A stretch of 5,035 bases of DNA from Candidatus Kaiserbacteria bacterium (GCA_003229135.1 QIHV01000052.1:1-5035); one strand, 5' to 3'; positions 1 to 5,006 are shown, counted from the stretch's first letter. Program-made: numbers and translations. The notes: generated by a model from the sequence alone, not told the origin.

Positions 1-1022
1 GTAATTTGGTCAGGATCAGAGAAAAACATATGCCAACGTACCAGTTTTGTTACTTTTTCGATAGTTCCACGTGAAAAGTGGAGCTCCTCCAAGGCCCTCT
101 TTGTCATACGAGCGCCCACAACATCGTGCCCGTGGAATGTCCACTGTTTCTTTTCATTGGACCATCTCCGTGTTTCTGGTTTTGCTATATCATGGAATAA
201 TCCAGCAAGACGTATATCAAAACTCCATTTTTTGTCTGCTGCATGCTGCATAGTACGCATTAAATGTTCAAAAACATCATAGGAATGTGCCTGATTTTGT
301 TCAACACCTATACCACGCACAAGTTCTGGAGAAATATATTCAAGAATGCCAAGGCGTGCGGCAAGCGCTAGAGCCATCATTGGCTGGGAAGAGTTAAGAA
401 TACGAGTAAGCTCATCACGGATACGTTCTTTTGAAATATACTTAAGATTTGCTGCTTTTTGTTGTATTGCTGCCGCGGTGGTGGCATCGAGTGCAAAACC
501 AAGCTCTGCAACGAAACGAAGTGCACGCATAAGGCGTAGTCCATCTTCTTCAAAGCGCTCCTCTGGATTTCCTACAGTCTGAAGGACACCGGCAGCGAGG
601 TCTTTTTGTCCTTTATAAGGGTCTATTATTTGTCCTTTAGAATTATCGTAAGCAATAGCATTTATGGTGAAGTCACGGCGCGCGAGGTCTTCTTCTATTG
701 AATTACCAAAAGTAACTGAGTCGGGGCGACGCTTATCGGCATAGGCAGACTCGGTGCGATAGGGAGTTACTTCCACCACCTTAAGAGTTGGCTCTTCAGT
801 CTCGTTTACAATACCCACCGTACCAAAATCATTTGTATAGAAGGTCTCAGGGAATAATTGTTGGATTTTTTCGGGTGGGGCATTGGTAGTAATATCCCAG
901 TCTTTGGGTGTACGCCCCAAATGAAGGTCGCGCACACAACCGCCTACAAGATAAGCCTCAAATCCCGCATTGCGCAACGCAGCGGTGATGGATTCTATTT
1001 CACGTGGAACTGTGTAGGTCAT
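1..1022 (-). CDS. cca: CCA-adding tRNA nucleotidyltransferase / poly(A) polymerase family, HD-domain type (3' end beyond window)
   Basis: Adds or repairs the 3' CCA of tRNAs from CTP and ATP in the cytoplasm. About 340 codons are present and the C-terminus is cut by the window edge; family members are usually 400-480 residues. Class II nucleotidyltransferase motifs appear in order: GGCVRD at 27-32; the metal-binding DWD at 41-43; RRDFTINAIAYD at 115-126; DPYKGQKDL at 134-142; EDGLRLMRALRF at 159-170, the base-selecting region. An HD phosphohydrolase domain follows, with QNQAHSYDVFEH at 242-253, FHDIAK at 276-281 (HD at 277-278) and a later FHGHD. The ATG at 1022 is chosen because the conserved N-terminus starts just after it and an in-frame TAG lies about 36 bases upstream; no clear Shine-Dalgarno is seen. 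It may also act as a poly(A) polymerase, which sequence alone cannot exclude, but tRNA genes lacking CCA nearby favour the CCA role. Confidence 0.93.
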   Translation of the reverse strand, partial: MTYTVPREIESITAALRNAGFEAYLVGGCVRDLHLGRTPKDWDITTNAPPEKIQQLFPETFYTNDFGTVGIVNETEEPTLKVVEVTPYRTESAYADKRRPDSVTFGNSIEEDLARRDFTINAIAYDNSKGQIIDPYKGQKDLAAGVLQTVGNPEERFEEDGLRLMRALRFVAELGFALDATTAAAIQQKAANLKYISKERIRDELTRILNSSQPMMALALAARLGILEYISPELVRGIGVEQNQAHSYDVFEHLMRTMQHAADKKWSFDIRLAGLFHDIAKPETRRWSNEKKQWTFHGHDVVGARMTKRALEELHFSRGTIEKVTKLVRWHMFFSDPDQI

Positions 1023-1057
1023 AGAGGAAATACTAATACTCTTGTGGTGTTTTTCCT

Positions 1058-1085
1058 AGTATGGCAGTAGTATAGAAATAGGCAA
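1058..1085 (-). promoter_or_regulatory. possible promoter of the CCA-adding enzyme gene
   Basis: On the minus strand TTGCCT (1085-1080) is followed after 16 bases by CATACT (1063-1058). This would start transcription near 1051, about 30 bases before the start codon. A second -10-like TATACT lies inside the spacer. The match is only moderate, so this is tentative. Confidence 0.25.
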
Positions 1086-1102
1086 GAAACACTTGTCTTG
1101 TG

Positions 1103-1122
1103 TTAATGTCTACAAACATTAA
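1103..1122. repeat. perfect 7-bp inverted repeat just upstream of tRNA-Arg
   Basis: TTAATGT (1103-1109) and ACATTAA (1116-1122) are perfect complements separated by six bases, ending four bases before the tRNA. There is no U-run after it on either strand, so it does not look like an intrinsic terminator. It could be a protein-binding dyad or a leader hairpin of the precursor tRNA. Confidence 0.5.
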
Positions 1123-1126
1123 GCCC

Positions 1127-1201
1127 GCCCCTATGGTGAAATGGATATCACAACTGACTTCGGATCAGTCGTTCTGGGTTCGAGTCCTGGTAGGGGCACC
1201 A
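1127..1201 (+). tRNA. tRNA-Arg(TCG), CCA encoded
   Basis: Cloverleaf read by hand. The acceptor stem is GCCCCTA with TAGGGGC (1127-1133 with 1191-1197) and the D stem is GTGA/TCAC. The anticodon stem ACTGA/TCAGT carries loop CTTCGGA, giving anticodon TCG, which reads CGA. The T arm is CTGGG-TTCGAGT-CCTGG. The discriminator is A1198, followed by CCA at 1199-1201. It is the only tRNA gene in this window with a templated CCA. Confidence 0.96.
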
Positions 1202-1451
1202 TAAGAGTACTTCCTTTTCTAAGGTTCGTTCCTCGCTAAGAAAATTAGGTCGCACCAAAATAGAGCTCGTCACCTTTGGCGGACTTTCATTTATACCGTG
1301 TCTGATTTGTGAGTAGTACAGTGGATTAACGGGTCTTTGTTGTCCCCCGTGTGTCTTAAAGAAAGTCATCTCGACGTAATCAGTGTGGCAAATGGTACAA
1401 AATGAGTAACTATGAGAACACTCGTTGAATATGCTATTATTCACCCACAAA
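1202..1451. other. intergenic stretch with no recognisable gene
   Basis: This 250-base gap separates tRNA-Arg and tRNA-Gly. Open frames here are continuations of antisense-tRNA readings and show no family resemblance or ribosome binding site. An imperfect hairpin (TTTTCT near 1216 with AGAAAA near 1240) lies just after tRNA-Arg and could help end its transcript, but it has no proper U-tract. A -10-like TATTAT at 1435-1440 sits 11 bases before tRNA-Gly with no good -35 partner. Nothing else can be supported. Confidence 0.4.
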
Positions 1452-1522
1452 GCGGATATGGTTTAGTGGTAAAATACGTCCTTGCCAAGGATGAGTCGGG
1501 AGTTCGATTCTCCCTATCCGCA
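1452..1522 (+). tRNA. tRNA-Gly(GCC), CCA not encoded
   Basis: The acceptor stem is GCGGATA with TATCCGC (1452-1458 with 1515-1521) and the discriminator is A1522. The anticodon stem CGTCC/GGATG carries loop TTGCCAA, giving anticodon GCC, which reads GGC and GGT. The T arm is GGGAG-TTCGATT-CTCCC. The bases after the discriminator are CAAA, so the CCA end must be added enzymatically. The body is 71 bases, as expected for a glycine tRNA. Confidence 0.96.
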
Positions 1523-1531
1523 CAAAGGCAT

Positions 1532-1564
1532 AAAAATATAGCCCAAGTATTTCTACAAGGGCTA
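1532..1564 (-). terminator. probable intrinsic terminator of the small zinc-ribbon gene
   Basis: On the minus strand, 18 bases past the stop codon, a 6-bp stem (TAGCCC with GGGCTA, + strand 1539-1544 and 1559-1564) with a 14-base loop is followed by a T-rich run (complement of AAAAA at 1532-1536). The loop is longer than typical, so efficiency is uncertain. On the plus strand no U-run follows, so it would not terminate tRNA-Gly in the standard way. Confidence 0.45.
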
Positions 1565-1582
1565 CGCAGCAAAACGAAAAAC

Positions 1583-1762
1583 CTATTTAATGATCTTATT
1601 GATTTCTTTCTTTTCTTGGGGAATATTCCACGTGCCGCATAGTGGGCATCGTATCATGACAACCCCAGACTCATTCTTACTCTCTGTGTCACGTGGGTTA
1701 ACTCGTGCATCATGTCTGCAATTTTGACAGGTGAAAGCTACCCACCCATTCATAATTTCCAT
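1583..1762 (-). CDS. small zinc-ribbon-like protein, 59 aa, function unknown
   Basis: A complete 59-codon frame from ATG (1762-1760) to TAG (1585-1583). It carries two cysteine pairs, CQNC at residues 12-15 and CPLCG at 39-43, separated by 23 residues. This spacing is typical of a four-cysteine zinc ribbon. The tail is charged (EKKEINKIIK at 50-59) and there is no membrane segment. The start is supported by AGGAGG about five bases upstream, the best Shine-Dalgarno sequence in the window. A TTGGCA/TAAGAT promoter lies upstream and a hairpin with a U-run lies downstream, so it looks like a free-standing transcription unit. Zinc ribbons of this size bind nucleic acid or protein partners in many unrelated families, and none can be named here. 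It diverges from the yraN gene across the DnaA-box region. Confidence 0.8.
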   Translation of the reverse strand: MEIMNGWVAFTCQNCRHDARVNPRDTESKNESGVVMIRCPLCGTWNIPQEKKEINKIIK

Positions 1763-1796
1763 ACACCCTCCTATACTGGTGTCGTAGTTGGAATAA

Positions 1797-1824
1797 ATCT
1801 TAAATTAGGTACAATCATTGCCAA
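1797..1824 (-). promoter_or_regulatory. probable sigma-70-type promoter of the zinc-ribbon gene
   Basis: On the minus strand TTGGCA (1824-1819, five of six to the -35 consensus) is followed by a 16-base spacer and TAAGAT (1802-1797, four of six to the -10). Transcription would begin near 1790, about 28 bases before the start codon and upstream of its AGGAGG site. Confidence 0.5.
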
Positions 1825-1943
1825 TGCACCCGCTATTTAGAGAGTAGCACACATACGGCCGCTGTGTCAAGCGATCGTTCAGTTAAATAAAAAAGAATAC
1901 ATTGAAAATCAATAAGAAAACAGTCTTTAGGTCATTTTCTAAC

Positions 1944-1952
1944 TGTGGATAA
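1944..1952 (-). promoter_or_regulatory. DnaA box 1 (perfect)
   Basis: The plus strand reads TGTGGATAA, i.e. TTATCCACA on the minus strand, an exact match to the DnaA box consensus TTATNCACA. It lies at the edge of the AT-rich tract and ends three bases before box 2. Confidence 0.8.
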
Positions 1953-1955
1953 ACC

Positions 1956-1973
1956 TGTGCATAGTGTGGATAA
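1956..1973 (-). promoter_or_regulatory. DnaA boxes 2 and 3, abutting
   Basis: The plus strand reads TGTGCATAG (1956-1964, one mismatch to TGTGNATAA) directly followed by TGTGGATAA (1965-1973, perfect). Both lie in the same orientation as box 1. The abutting head-to-tail arrangement suits cooperative DnaA filament assembly, which is known from bacterial origins. Confidence 0.75.
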
Positions 1974-1997
1974 AGGACAAAAGGACATTGTGGTGAC

Positions 1998-2006
1998 TTT
2001 GCATAA
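1998..2006 (-). promoter_or_regulatory. possible weak DnaA box 4
   Basis: The plus strand reads TTTGCATAA, eight of nine to TGTGNATAA and in the same orientation as the other boxes, 24 bases beyond box 3. It is followed by AT-rich sequence. Alone it would not be notable; the context gives it some weight. Confidence 0.35.
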
Positions 2007-2052
2007 ATCCTTAAAACATCTATATATAAAGCCATATGTATCTAGGTCAAGG

Positions 2053-2058
2053 TATACT
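2053..2058 (+). promoter_or_regulatory. possible -10 box of the yraN gene
   Basis: TATACT lies six bases before the ATG at 2065, which would put the transcription start on or next to the start codon (leaderless message). No convincing -35 is seen 16-18 bases upstream. GGTCAAGG at 2045-2052 is a poor, distant Shine-Dalgarno match. Confidence 0.35.
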
Positions 2059-2064
2059 CTATGT

Positions 2065-2463
2065 ATGGATTTATATAAGTCATCACGTAAAGAAATAGGA
2101 GCTTATGGTGAGAGTGCAGCCGTGAAATATCTACAGCAGCACGACTTTCAGGTCCTTGATAGAAATGTGACATATAAAATTGGAGAGCTTGACATCGTAG
2201 CGCAGAAAGATGATATATTACACATTGTTGAAGTTAAAAGTATTGCTTGTAATGAGTTTCCAGGTATGCAAGATAATGGGGTAAATGTATTTAATCCTGT
2301 GGAAAATTTGCATACTCTCAAAATTCGACAGGTAGTTAGGACCGGAAAGTGGCACGTTGCCGCTTGCGCATGGGTGGGGGAGTGGCAGGTGGATGGTATT
2401 ACTGTACTGATTCGTCGCAGTGACGGCGTTGCGAGAGTACGATATTTTCCCCATATTGTGTAA
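2065..2463 (+). CDS. yraN: YraN / UPF0102 family nuclease-fold protein, 132 aa
   Basis: Family members are small cytoplasmic proteins with a restriction-endonuclease (RecB/Holliday-junction-resolvase-like) fold; their cellular role is not firmly established. Residues counted from the ATG at 2065: GAYGESAAVKYL at 12-23, the family's N-terminal helix signature; LDRN at 31-34; GELD at 40-43 and EVK at 56-58, which form the E/D-E-K metal-site pattern of this fold; then WQVDGI near residue 110, matching the family's late strand. The length agrees with the usual 115-130 residues. The frame stays open upstream to a GTG at 1945, but that extension would be encoded by the DnaA boxes and has no family counterpart, so the ATG at 2065 is preferred. 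It is followed 61 bases later by tRNA-Pro on the same strand, possibly co-transcribed. Confidence 0.88.
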   Translation: MDLYKSSRKEIGAYGESAAVKYLQQHDFQVLDRNVTYKIGELDIVAQKDDILHIVEVKSIACNEFPGMQDNGVNVFNPVENLHTLKIRQVVRTGKWHVAACAWVGEWQVDGITVLIRRSDGVARVRYFPHIV

Positions 2464-2518
2464 AATCTGGTAGGATAGAGAAGCCGATTATTTGTGTATA
2501 TAAATGGTAGATGTGTTT

Positions 2519-2600
2519 TGCGGTCGGGGTGTCGTATACCGGTAGTACGCATCCTTTGGGAGGATGTTGACTGGGTTCGACTCCCAGCACCCCGACCGCA
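2519..2600 (+). repeat. 13-bp inverted repeat extending the tRNA-Pro acceptor stem
   Basis: TGCGGTCGGGGTG (2519-2531) is perfectly complementary to 2588-2600. The inner seven pairs are the normal acceptor stem. The outer six join the 5' leader to the discriminator base and 3' trailer. Confidence 0.85.
2525..2595 (+). tRNA. tRNA-Pro(TGG), CCA not encoded
   Basis: The acceptor stem is CGGGGTG with CACCCCG (2525-2531 with 2588-2594) and the discriminator is A2595. The D stem GTAT/GTAC has loop ACCGGTA. The anticodon stem CATCC/GGATG has loop TTTGGGA, giving anticodon TGG, which reads CCN codons by wobble. The T arm is CTGGG-TTCGACT-CCCAG. The next bases are CCG rather than CCA. The flanking bases continue the acceptor helix by six more pairs, including a T2524-A2595 pair across the expected RNase P cleavage site. 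Confidence 0.96.
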
Positions 2601-2615
2601 GTACGTGTCTAAACG

Positions 2616-2685
2616 TAATGTAGTATGTGCAGAATTATAATTTTTAATCTTACATTATGTTGATTTACAATGTATTAGATACATT
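2616..2685. repeat. four alternating AATGTA/TACATT elements around the mscS start
   Basis: AATGTA at 2617-2622, TACATT at 2651-2656, AATGTA at 2669-2674 and TACATT at 2680-2685 alternate in orientation. The first pair extends to a 7-bp match (TAATGTA 2616-2622, TACATTA 2651-2657) that brackets the -10 box and reaches the start codon. The last pair forms a compact hairpin, AATGTAT-TAG-ATACATT (2669-2685), within the first ten codons. Confidence 0.45.
2636..2641 (+). promoter_or_regulatory. consensus -10 box of the mscS gene
   Basis: TATAAT is a perfect -10 hexamer 15 bases before the ATG at 2657, predicting a 5' untranslated leader of roughly nine bases. No good -35 is visible 16-18 bases upstream. 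The leader has no Shine-Dalgarno sequence. Confidence 0.5.
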
Positions 2686-3721
2686 TATATTGAAATACGG
2701 AGAATCGCTCGCCTACGCGATTGGGGTGATGATTATTGCCATACTTGTGTTTACTTTTTTACAACGGCATATTGTCATTCGTCTGGAACAATTTTCAAAA
2801 AAGACAAAAACTAGTATTGATGACGCTGTTGTCGCAATGATACGAAGTATTAGGCCACCGTTCTATTGGTTTCTATCATTTTATCTTGGGCTTCAAATAC
2901 TAGCACTGCCTACATTTTTTACCGCAATACTAAACGGACTTTTACTTGCCGTCGTTCTTTGGTACACACTTCGTGCAGCAGGTATTGCCATTGACATGCA
3001 ACTTACTGGTTCTTCTGACAGTACTGGTGAGCGAACCGCACGCCATTTTTTAAGTATTATTGCCAAGGCAACATTGTGGATAATTGCGATACTGCTACTT
3101 CTCTCCAATCTTGGAATTAACATTACATCGCTCGTTGCTGGTCTTGGTATCGGTGGTATAGCCATTGCGTTTGCACTTCAGAATATATTAACCGACTTAT
3201 TTAGCTCATTTGCAATTTATTTTGACAAGCCGTTTGTGGTGGGGGACTACATTGTTGTTGGTGAACATTCTGGTGTGGTAGAGCGTGTCGGTATCAAAAC
3301 TACGCACCTGCGAGCACTTCAAGGAGAGGACATCGTAATATCAAATCGTGAGCTCACATCGGTACGTGTTCAAAATTTTCACTCAATGCACTCACGCCGT
3401 ATCCAAATGCAGTTTGGTATCACATACGAAACTCCTTACGATATCATTTCCACACTCTCAGCAAAAATTAATAAAAAACTTGGCACTATAAAAAATATTC
3501 GTATCGATCGTGTTCATTTCGCAGGATTTGGCGAATCTTCTCTTGATTTTATTTTAGTCTATTATGTTAACTCTGGTGACTATACGCAGTATATGGACAA
3601 GCAACAAGAGCTCAATCTCGCACTGCTCGAACTTTTCGCACAAGAGCATGTTGAATTTGCATATCCGACACGCACTATGTACGTTGCTGGCGAGTCTAAT
3701 GTGCAGAAAGTATCCGTATAA
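2657..3721 (+). CDS. mscS: MscS-family mechanosensitive ion channel, 354 aa
   Basis: An inner-membrane channel that opens under membrane tension to release solutes during hypo-osmotic shock. Hydrophobic segments lie near residues 17-36, 68-86, 90-112, 134-152 and 155-177, the five-helix form of the family. KTSIDDAVV at 51-59 matches the loop motif common in such MscS-like proteins. The last segment (SLVAGLGIGGIAIAFALQ, about 158-175) is the Gly/Ala-rich pore helix. The beta domain follows: KPFVVGDYI at 191-199, GVVERVGIKTTHLR at 206-219 and ISNREL at 228-233, where the family usually has IPN. The C-terminal domain ends with EFAYPTRTMYV at 333-343, also typical. The ATG at 2657 is the only sensible start; it lacks a ribosome binding site and sits close behind TATAAT. 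Its 3' end overlaps the convergent protease gene by 26 bases. Confidence 0.93.
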   Translation: MLIYNVLDTFILKYGESLAYAIGVMIIAILVFTFLQRHIVIRLEQFSKKTKTSIDDAVVAMIRSIRPPFYWFLSFYLGLQILALPTFFTAILNGLLLAVVLWYTLRAAGIAIDMQLTGSSDSTGERTARHFLSIIAKATLWIIAILLLLSNLGINITSLVAGLGIGGIAIAFALQNILTDLFSSFAIYFDKPFVVGDYIVVGEHSGVVERVGIKTTHLRALQGEDIVISNRELTSVRVQNFHSMHSRRIQMQFGITYETPYDIISTLSAKINKKLGTIKNIRIDRVHFAGFGESSLDFILVYYVNSGDYTQYMDKQQELNLALLELFAQEHVEFAYPTRTMYVAGESNVQKVSV

Positions 3722-4883
3722 GGATAGCTTTCAAACGTAAAGACTCTGGCACAAAGGCAGTCACCATTTCAGAAGGTGATTTTGTAGATATTGTATCTAA
3801 TGGCCGGTGCATTTCCTGCACATAATCACGGCGAATATAGCTGGCAGTAATTGCACTTAGATCGCGATCACTTGTCACACCCTTAATGGTACTGGTGGTA
3901 ACCATACCAATTAATTTACCAGAAGTGTCTACAATGCCACCTCCGGATGACCCTTCCTGTGCAGCAGCAGTACCACCAAGCGATATCATGTCAATGGTGC
4001 TGGTGGCAAAAGTAAAAACTTTTTGTATATTTCCATATACAATTGTAGAATAAAGTGAAAACTGAATTTCACTCATAGATAGAAATTGTGCAGCATAAGA
4101 ACCGATAACTATCGGTGCGCCGATAGTTGGGGTGTGCACGGCAAGCGGAATATATGGAAAACTATCGGGTAGTTTGGTGGGGGTGTCGCTTTTTGTAATT
4201 GCAAGAAGGGCAATGTCATATTTACCAGTACCAGTTGGAGTTCTTTGTATAATTGCAGTTTGATTTGCGGTAATCCATTTCGGAGATATAAATATAGGGG
4301 ATGCTTTGTAAGCTGGCCGTGCCGGGTTTCCGGTACGAATTGTACAGATGGTGGCATCGTGGCTTGGGTAATCCTTGAGAAGAAAATATTGAGCAATGTG
4401 CGCATTCGTTAAAATGATACCGCGTGGGTCAATAATGATACCACTACCGGAAATAGACCGAAGTAAACCATTTGAAGAACTAACACATATAATATTTACT
4501 AATGCATCACGTATACGGAGTGCACTTGCAGCAAGTTTTGCTTGTAGCTGCGCATTAGTTAGTGTTGGCGTTGGTGGTATCGCAGGCTTGGTTGATGTTG
4601 TGTATGTCTTCTGAACCGATGTATATTTTGGAATGTTATTGGGCTTAATTTGCTGCTTTACTGGAGTGGAAGTAGTTTCATATGTGGCTGGACTTCTATG
4701 TGTATAATTTTTTGGTACTGTGTACTTTGGTGCGTCTATGGTCGATGTTGCCACAGCCAGTGATATACCAGTTGTAACCGTTTGAATGGGAGCTTTTGGG
4801 TATTGTAAAAATACAAACAAGATTATTGCTACAAGTATCGCCAGAAAGCTCGCCAATAAAATAATGAGAGACTTCATAACCAT
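3696..4883 (-). CDS. membrane-anchored trypsin-like (HtrA/S1C-type) serine protease without PDZ domain, 395 aa
   Basis: An N-terminal membrane anchor or uncleaved signal (hydrophobic residues 5-27, Lys-4 before it) leads into a Thr/Ser/Pro-rich stalk (about 44-108), then a chymotrypsin-fold domain outside the membrane. The triad is visible: His-162 in LTNAH (158-162), Asp-223 in KYDIALLAI (221-229) and Ser-313 in EGSSGGGIVD (310-319). GSGIIIDPRGIILTN at 146-160 is the strand pair typical of HtrA/trypsin-like domains. Two cysteines (133 and 180) could pair. The region after about 345 is short and has no PDZ signature, unlike DegP or DegQ, so substrate recognition must differ. Initiation may be at ATG 4883 or at the in-frame ATG 4877; neither has a Shine-Dalgarno. 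It is likely an envelope quality-control or processing protease, with the substrate unknown. The stop overlaps the mscS 3' end. Confidence 0.88.
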   Translation of the reverse strand: MVMKSLIILLASFLAILVAIILFVFLQYPKAPIQTVTTGISLAVATSTIDAPKYTVPKNYTHRSPATYETTSTPVKQQIKPNNIPKYTSVQKTYTTSTKPAIPPTPTLTNAQLQAKLAASALRIRDALVNIICVSSSNGLLRSISGSGIIIDPRGIILTNAHIAQYFLLKDYPSHDATICTIRTGNPARPAYKASPIFISPKWITANQTAIIQRTPTGTGKYDIALLAITKSDTPTKLPDSFPYIPLAVHTPTIGAPIVIGSYAAQFLSMSEIQFSLYSTIVYGNIQKVFTFATSTIDMISLGGTAAAQEGSSGGGIVDTSGKLIGMVTTSTIKGVTSDRDLSAITASYIRRDYVQEMHRPLDTISTKSPSEMVTAFVPESLRLKAILIRILSAH

Positions 4884-4897
4884 ATGCTAACCGAACC

Positions 4898-4916
4898 GTG
4901 CGGGAAAGTCCTGCAT
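4898..4916. other. short hairpin between the protease gene and tRNA-Gly
   Basis: GCGGGA (4900-4905) pairs with TCCTGC (4909-4914) over a three-base loop, with one further T-A pair and one G-T pair outside. No U-run follows on either strand. It would lie in the protease 5' leader if transcription started at the TATACT on the minus strand (4934-4929). Confidence 0.35.
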
Positions 4917-4935
4917 TTGGTATGCTGAAGTATAT

Positions 4936-5006
4936 GCGGGCGTAGTTTAGTGGTAAAATGACTGCCTTCCAAGCAGTAGTCGGGAGTTCGATTCTCCCCG
5001 CCCGCA
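4936..5006 (+). tRNA. tRNA-Gly(TCC), CCA not encoded
   Basis: The acceptor stem is GCGGGCG with CGCCCGC (4936-4942 with 4999-5005) and the discriminator is A5006. The anticodon stem ACTGC/GCAGT has loop CTTCCAA, giving anticodon TCC, which reads GGA and GGG. The T arm is GGGAG-TTCGATT-CTCCC, the same as in the GCC isoacceptor at 1452. The bases after the discriminator are CAT, so CCA is not templated. A TATGCT hexamer at 4921-4926 could serve as its -10 box. Confidence 0.96.

Larger units (their letters stand above)
1860..2064. other. oriC: candidate replication origin (DnaA-box cluster with AT-rich flanks)
   Basis: Non-coding DNA between the divergent zinc-ribbon and yraN genes. An AT-rich tract comes first (1881-1920 is 34/40 A+T), then a cluster of same-direction DnaA boxes at 1944-1973, a weaker one at 1998-2006, and more AT-rich DNA including TATATATAAA near 2021-2030. 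Bacterial origins combine exactly these elements: DnaA boxes of the TTATNCACA type next to an easily unwound region. No dnaA, dnaN or rpmH gene is visible nearby. Alternatives are a DnaA-titrating site or DnaA-controlled promoters for the flanking genes. Global GC skew would decide. Confidence 0.55.

Noticed and set aside
1148..1450. Minus-strand 100-residue frame ending CPYQDSNPERLIRSQL
   Set aside because: The end is antisense tRNA-Arg. No ribosome binding site or family resemblance is seen in the remainder.
1412..1642. Plus-strand 76-residue frame across tRNA-Gly(GCC)
   Set aside because: It runs through the tRNA and then antisense to the zinc-ribbon gene, and shows no domain features.
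1945..2064. N-terminal extension of YraN from a GTG at 1945
   Set aside because: The extension is encoded by the DnaA boxes and AT-rich DNA, has no counterpart in the family, and the conserved part begins after the ATG at 2065.
1860..2064. DnaA-trio motifs next to the DnaA boxes
   Set aside because: No convincing run of repeated trinucleotides of the expected type could be read on either side of the cluster.
2399..2590. Minus-strand frame starting MLGVEPSQHPPKGCV
   Set aside because: It is the antisense of tRNA-Pro running into the yraN gene.
4900..4914. GGAAAGTCC resembling the conserved core of RNase P RNA
   Set aside because: It lies in a 52-base gap between two genes, far too short for RNase P RNA, and is explained by a small hairpin.
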